A stretch of DNA of 64,000 bases. Origin: JBMOGA01 sp049318625 (lineage in GTDB: Bacteria > Pseudomonadota > Alphaproteobacteria > Rhizobiales > Hyphomicrobiaceae). The notes under the pieces were generated by a model. That model did not search any database, was not told the DNA's origin, and saw nothing but the letters and a program-made list of their open reading frames with translations. A program made the position numbers and the translations under genes. Location of the stretch: NCBI GenBank assembly GCA_049318625.1, contig JBMOGA010000009.1, positions 39,286 to 103,285 on the forward strand. The letters run 5' to 3'. Positions within the stretch are counted from its first letter, which is position 1. Every line of letters begins with the position of its first letter. Shown in pieces: positions 59,574 through 64,000 of this stretch.

Positions 59574-59921
59574 TCAACGGCCGAAGCGGGGCAGCAGCGA
59601 CCAGCGGCTCCAGCCATCGTGCGCTTCATAGGCGATATGCTTGCTGGCTTCGTTCTGCAGCTTGGCAAGGCGCGCGCGTTCGTAGCGATCGAGCTTCCCA
59701 TCGGCCTTGTAGATCGCTTCGAGACGGGCGATCCGGGCCTGCTCCTGGCGCAGCTTCAAGCCCTCGGTCCAGGTGATCTTGCCGGACTTGCGGCCCTGCT
59801 CGATGCGCTGGCTCTGGATCGACTGGCGCTTGTCGACGTCGTGGGCGGTGTAGGCCGCGGCGAGCGAGGTGCTGGCAACGAGCGCCGAGAGCGTGAGGAT
59901 GATGGTCTTACTCGTGAACAT
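59574..59921 (-). CDS. Small secreted helical protein, paralogue B
   Basis: The 115-residue protein has a signal peptide (IILTLSALVASTSLAAA) and a helical mature part with QSQRIEQGRKSGKITWTEGL, LRQEQARIARLEAIYKADGK and a final HDGWSRWSLLPRFGR. Its length and repeat pattern match the 57.3-kb gene, so the two are paralogues. Function is unknown. It lies upstream of the XRE regulator on the same strand. Confidence 0.75.
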   Translation of the reverse strand: MFTSKTIILTLSALVASTSLAAAYTAHDVDKRQSIQSQRIEQGRKSGKITWTEGLKLRQEQARIARLEAIYKADGKLDRYERARLAKLQNEASKHIAYEAHDGWSRWSLLPRFGR

Positions 59922-60074
59922 GGCGTGGTCCCTTCCGTGATCTGCCGCCGGGCCGGGTTGGCCGGAAGCTCATGACGGGAAGGATGCCCGACCGGCGTTG
60001 AACCGGTTCTGAAACGAGCATTCATGCATCGTTTATCCGAGCGCGGCCCGGCAACGATCTGTTTTTCCAGCTTT

Positions 60075-61616
60075 TCAGGCGGCGCGGCGGGCGGCGGCGG
60101 CGGCCGCCCAGGCGCGGATCTCGGCGACATCCGGCGGCTTGCCACTGCGCAGGATGCGTTCGCCCGCTGGCGTTGCCGCAAAGGCCAGCAGTGCGGCGCA
60201 CAGGTCCGAGACGTCCGCCGCCGCCAGCGCCTCGACGGCGTGGAAGCCGGCGCCGGTCAGCAGCTGCGCCTCGGTTCCGGTGAGTTCGGGGATCGCCAGC
60301 ACCAGCCGGGTCTGGTTCTGCCACTCGGTCACGACGTCGGGTGTCATGTGGCGGACGTCGAGCCGGCGGGAGACCTCGGCCGGATCGGCGGCGAGGAGGT
60401 CGGCGATGGAGCGGATGCCGAGCGGCTCCAGACGCCGTGCCGTCTTCGGGCCGATCGACGGCGCGTCGACGACATCGTCTGTCAATTGCAGGCGGCGGCG
60501 CGCGGGGCGGCCTGCGGCCGGCACGAGACGGTGCGGCGCTTCTGCGGGCGCGGAGGGCGCTTCGGAGGGCGCGGCGGGCGCTGATGGTGCCGGCGGGGCC
60601 ATCGGGATTTCTTCGACGGAGGCCACGGCGACGGCCGGCGGGGCCGGTTCGGCCTGGCGCGGCGGCGTGGCCGGGGCCGCGACCGGCGCGGCGCGCGATG
60701 CCGGCTGCGGCGTCACCACCTCGGCGGCATGGAGATCGCGGACCATGCGGTCGTCTTCGGGCAGCGTCGCATCGACTTTTCCGGTGGCCATCAGCTCGTC
60801 GTACATCGCCTCGACCTGGCGGCGGTCGGCCATATCGCCGAGCTTCTTGAGGAGGAGCTGGCGCGGCACCTGGAGGGCCGCCAGCACGGTCTCGGCGGTC
60901 AGCGACAGGGCGGGCGGGGTGGCGCCGGATTCGGTCAGCGCGCGTTCCAGCACGCGGGCGAACCCGGTCGCCGCGTAGATCAGCAGCTCGGCGCAGATGC
61001 GCCGTCCGACCGGATCGAGGCCGCTCGGCGGATCGACCACGCCGCGGGTGAAATCATAGTGGGCGATCAACGCCTCGTAGTGGACGTTCGCGCGGGCGGC
61101 GCCCGCCCGCACCATGGGGGGCAGCCAGTCGGCGCCTTCGGGCACGGCGACGTCCAGGTCCGGGTGCGCCGCCAGACCTTCGGCCCGCAGGCTGTCGTAG
61201 GCGCGGTTGATACTCCATTCGACGGCGCGATGGATGGCGTTCTCGCCGGCCGATTGCGCCGTGTGGAACGGGTGCACCGGGTCGGCGAAATAGTGGCTCA
61301 GCACGCCGGCGCACCAGGCGGCCTCGCTCCAGTCCTCGCGGGTGAGCGCCGCCACCAGATCGCCGTACCAGCGCTGCGTGAGGTCCGGCGCCCCGCCCCA
61401 GTAACCGTCGCGGGGGTGCAGCACGTGGTTCTTGAAGTCCTTGAACACGTCGTCCGGCGCCTTCGAGCCGGCGATGTAGCGATCGGCGCCGCTCAGGAAC
61501 ACGGCCCGCCAGGCGTCCGCCTGTGGGTGGCGCAGGTGGGTCAGGGCATCGAGGGCCAGCTTGTGGTGCGTGCCGCGGGCATGCGCCGCGTACAGGATGC
61601 GAAAGAGCAGGTTCAT
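60075..61616 (-). CDS. Zinc-dependent phospholipase C-like domain fused to DUF4332 (helix-hairpin-helix)
   Basis: The 513-residue protein has an N-terminal helical domain (about 1-230) with AAHARGTHHKLALDALTHL, the motif GVLSHYFADPVHPFHTAQS (His-Asp-His cluster) and Glu/His further on, like zinc phospholipase C and S1/P1 nuclease folds. A long Pro/Ala linker follows (about 305-375). The C-terminus (about 385-513) has HhH-type motifs (SIGPKTARRLEPLGIRSIAD, then LTGTEAQLLTGAGFHAVEAL), as in DUF4332. No signal peptide is seen. The substrate is unknown. Confidence 0.72.
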   Translation of the reverse strand: MNLLFRILYAAHARGTHHKLALDALTHLRHPQADAWRAVFLSGADRYIAGSKAPDDVFKDFKNHVLHPRDGYWGGAPDLTQRWYGDLVAALTREDWSEAAWCAGVLSHYFADPVHPFHTAQSAGENAIHRAVEWSINRAYDSLRAEGLAAHPDLDVAVPEGADWLPPMVRAGAARANVHYEALIAHYDFTRGVVDPPSGLDPVGRRICAELLIYAATGFARVLERALTESGATPPALSLTAETVLAALQVPRQLLLKKLGDMADRRQVEAMYDELMATGKVDATLPEDDRMVRDLHAAEVVTPQPASRAAPVAAPATPPRQAEPAPPAVAVASVEEIPMAPPAPSAPAAPSEAPSAPAEAPHRLVPAAGRPARRRLQLTDDVVDAPSIGPKTARRLEPLGIRSIADLLAADPAEVSRRLDVRHMTPDVVTEWQNQTRLVLAIPELTGTEAQLLTGAGFHAVEALAAADVSDLCAALLAFAATPAGERILRSGKPPDVAEIRAWAAAAAARRAA

Positions 61617-61715
61617 CGGGGGACCTCGTGCGCAGTCGCAACCTCGGCGAGCGAGCGAGACGGTCAGCCGAGTCGCGGTCCCGCGGCAACCGGAACCGGC
61701 CCGCGACCAGGGGAG

Positions 61716-61724
61716 TTATCCACA
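61716..61724 (+). other. Single perfect DnaA box
   Basis: TTATCCACA matches the strict DnaA consensus. It lies in the 227-base region between the divergent phospholipase-like gene and the DUF2147 gene. No other box is visible nearby, so this is not an origin; it could be a DnaA-regulated promoter or a chance match. Confidence 0.4.
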
Positions 61725-61843
61725 GCCGGTCCCACCGACTGGTGCCCGGTTGCCGCGGCTGGCAGCCGATGTTCCCCCGGGGACAGTCTTGCCGCATTCG
61801 GGCGGATAATGTCGCCACCAGTTGAACACCATTGGAGGCAGTC

Positions 61844-62605
61844 ATGGCTCTCGATCTTCGTCTTGCAGCGACTGCCGCGTTGGCTGCGCTGGTGACCATC
61901 CCCACCGCGGCATTCGCGGCACCCGAACCGACCGGCATCTGGCTCGACGACACCGGCCGCGGCGCGGTCGAAATCAAGACCTGCGGCAAGGGCCTTTGCG
62001 GCCACGTCGTGTGGGTCCAGGACCAGAACGACAAGGACGGCTGCGGCAAGCAGATCATCGGCGACGCCGTCGAGATCGAGCGCGGCACGTGGGACGGCGG
62101 CTGGATCTACAGCCCGGAGCGCAAGCGGCGCTACGACGTCGAATTGAAGCCGATGGGCGACGACAAGTTGCGCGTCACCGGCTACGCGGGCAGCAAGCTG
62201 TTCTCCAAGCAGATGGTGTGGAAGCGGGCGCCGGCCGATCTGCGGCTGTGCGGGACGCAGTCGGCAGGGCTGCCGGCGGCCAAGGCCACCGAGGTGGCCG
62301 CTGCCCCTGCGATCACGCCGCCGGCTCCGACGCCGGCCGTGCGCCCGCCGGTCAGCGGCTCGGTGCCGGTTCCGGTGCCGGCGACACGGCCGCAGACGGG
62401 CTCCACCGGTGAGGGCGCCTCGGGCGATGCCGACGCCACACCGGCGCCGCGCGAGCAGACCCAGGCCGATGGCCGGCGCGGCGAGCGCAAGCGCCTCGAA
62501 CTCGGCGATCTTCCGATCGACAAGTACTTCACCAAGCTGCCGAACGGCGACTGCCGCCTGGACACGCCGTGGGCCAAGGTGACGTTCCCGTGTGAGAAGA
62601 GATAG
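61844..62605 (+). CDS. DUF2147 domain secreted protein
   Basis: The 253-residue protein has a signal peptide (LRLAATAALAALVTIPTAAFA) and a DUF2147 domain of about 105 residues (PTGIWLDDTGRGAVEIKTCG, then LKPMGDDKLRVTGYAGSKLF). A long Pro/Ala-rich linker and a C-terminal segment with two cysteines follow. Function is unknown; it is probably periplasmic. GGAGG lies upstream of ATG 61844. Confidence 0.85.
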   Translation: MALDLRLAATAALAALVTIPTAAFAAPEPTGIWLDDTGRGAVEIKTCGKGLCGHVVWVQDQNDKDGCGKQIIGDAVEIERGTWDGGWIYSPERKRRYDVELKPMGDDKLRVTGYAGSKLFSKQMVWKRAPADLRLCGTQSAGLPAAKATEVAAAPAITPPAPTPAVRPPVSGSVPVPVPATRPQTGSTGEGASGDADATPAPREQTQADGRRGERKRLELGDLPIDKYFTKLPNGDCRLDTPWAKVTFPCEKR

Positions 62606-62668
62606 GACCGCGCGACGCTTCCCGGACGCGCGACGGGCGGCCCTGGCCGCCCGTTTCGATTCCGGGGG

Positions 62669-62998
62669 TCACCACAGGCGCGTGTCGGCTGCGGTCTTGG
62701 CGTTCTTGGTGGCGCGGACGATCTCGACGAAGCGGCGGTTGATTTTTTCTAGGGCTGCTTTTCTCGACTTCGCCGCCGTGCCGCCAGCGCCATAGGTGTT
62801 GGCGATGGCGCAGACGTCGGCGGCGTTCAGCGTCGAGCCACCCTCGATGGCCGCGATGGCCGCCTCGAATGTTGGCCGGTCCGCGCGGGCCGCCTTGAGC
62901 GCCGCAACGTGGGTGTCTACGGCGGGGTTCGAAGGCGCAGCAGCATGCGATTTGCGAGCGGCCATATCGGCCTCGGATGCAGTCCACTCAGTTCCCAT
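62669..62998 (-). CDS. Hypothetical protein
   Basis: The protein of about 109 residues is Ala-rich and helical, with TFEAAIAAIEGGSTLNAADV and INRRFVEIVRATKNAKTAAD. ATG 62998 has GGAG upstream; ATG 62965 is a further option. I do not recognise the family. No signal peptide or membrane segment is seen. It lies alone between DUF2147 and the carboxylase gene. Being short and unassigned, it is a tentative gene. Confidence 0.5.
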   Translation of the reverse strand: MGTEWTASEADMAARKSHAAAPSNPAVDTHVAALKAARADRPTFEAAIAAIEGGSTLNAADVCAIANTYGAGGTAAKSRKAALEKINRRFVEIVRATKNAKTAADTRLW

Positions 62999-63262
62999 GT
63001 GGGGCTCCATAGTGAGGGCCACCACGCCAACGAAGATGTGACCTTGGCAGTCAGGACGCGAGTGACGCGTAGCTGGTTTTGATTCGATCGGTCGAGGCGT
63101 TCCGCTTCCACTTTGAACGATCAGATTCTATGGCAATCGGAATGCCAGCCGCCGCCATGTCCAAGATGACGTCGGAACTTTCAGCATGGGATGTCGTGGA
63201 GTGGCGCCGACACATGCGCCCGCTCTGCGAACCGTCGACGCTCGCAGGAATGCGTCTATCGC

Positions 63263-63287
63263 CCGCCACCCCCGCCACCCCCGCCAG
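63263..63287. repeat. Short 9-bp tandem repeat next to the carboxylase gene
   Basis: The unit CCGCCACCC is repeated about 2.7 times at 63263-63287. It lies just past the stop codon of the carboxylase gene. The 292 bases between 62999 and 63290 otherwise show no gene I can support. Confidence 0.7.
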
Positions 63288-63290
63288 CCC

Positions 63291-64000
<710 letters not shown>

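Noticed and set aside
61617..61843. Replication origin
   Set aside because: Only one DnaA box and no AT-rich unwinding stretch; typical origin neighbours are absent.

Overview
The window is a 64-kb stretch of a GC-rich chromosome from an alphaproteobacterium, most likely of the order Hyphomicrobiales (Rhizobiales). The evidence is the gene content and order. There is an rpmE - DUF1465/RcdA - DUF1192 - quinone oxidoreductase block. Another block runs glycerate kinase - DUF1036 - pyruvate kinase - N-formylglutamate amidohydrolase - DUF1244 - DUF2312/GapR. A third has cpdR beside a second N-formylglutamate amidohydrolase and an IMPase-family phosphatase. The window also has suhB/MmgR-type small RNAs and a PstA with a long N-terminal region. 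No genus can be named from this alone. I see no insertion sequence, prophage or CRISPR array, and codon use looks even throughout.

Layout. 0-8 kb: the end of formate-THF ligase, an MFS transporter, a heat-shock Hsp20 gene with a sigma32-type promoter and a thermometer-like leader, galU/galE, an inositol monophosphatase, and a MotA/MotB-like two-gene membrane motor. 8-22.7 kb: an ABC exporter, rpmE, the cell-cycle regulator rcdA, rRNA methyltransferase-type genes, a Xaa-Pro aminopeptidase, the glycerate kinase/DUF1036/pyk operon, gapR, rpmJ, tRNA-Val and cpdR. 22.9-25.5 kb: a second N-formylglutamate amidohydrolase, three tandem small RNAs on the minus strand, and a HisN-like phosphatase. 25.5-35.7 kb: a lipase-like hydrolase, malic enzyme, a glycosyltransferase, an MmcB-type nuclease, a Lon-like protease and a USP-like partner.

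35.7-43.9 kb is a complete phosphate regulon, phoR-pstS-pstC-pstA-pstB-phoU-phoB, headed by a good PHO box. 44-54.8 kb holds assorted enzymes: a PaaK-like ligase, MepA, a metallophosphoesterase with degenerate metal ligands, a DUF262/DUF1524 GmrSD-like protein, PyrD, and a uronate dehydrogenase/KdgD pair. 54.9-64 kb carries RNase R, two paralogous small secreted proteins, an XRE regulator, a phospholipase-C-like/DUF4332 fusion, and the 3' part of an acyl-CoA carboxylase beta subunit that runs off the end.

The most interesting signals are regulatory: the three tandem small RNAs, each with its own candidate promoter and terminator, and the sigma32 promoter plus hairpin that overlaps the hsp20 ribosome-binding site. 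Several proteins have unusual architecture (the motor pair, the phospholipase/HhH fusion, the degenerate phosphoesterase, the long PstA). I found no clearly new multi-gene system. All functional names come from motif and family recognition by eye; no database search was run.
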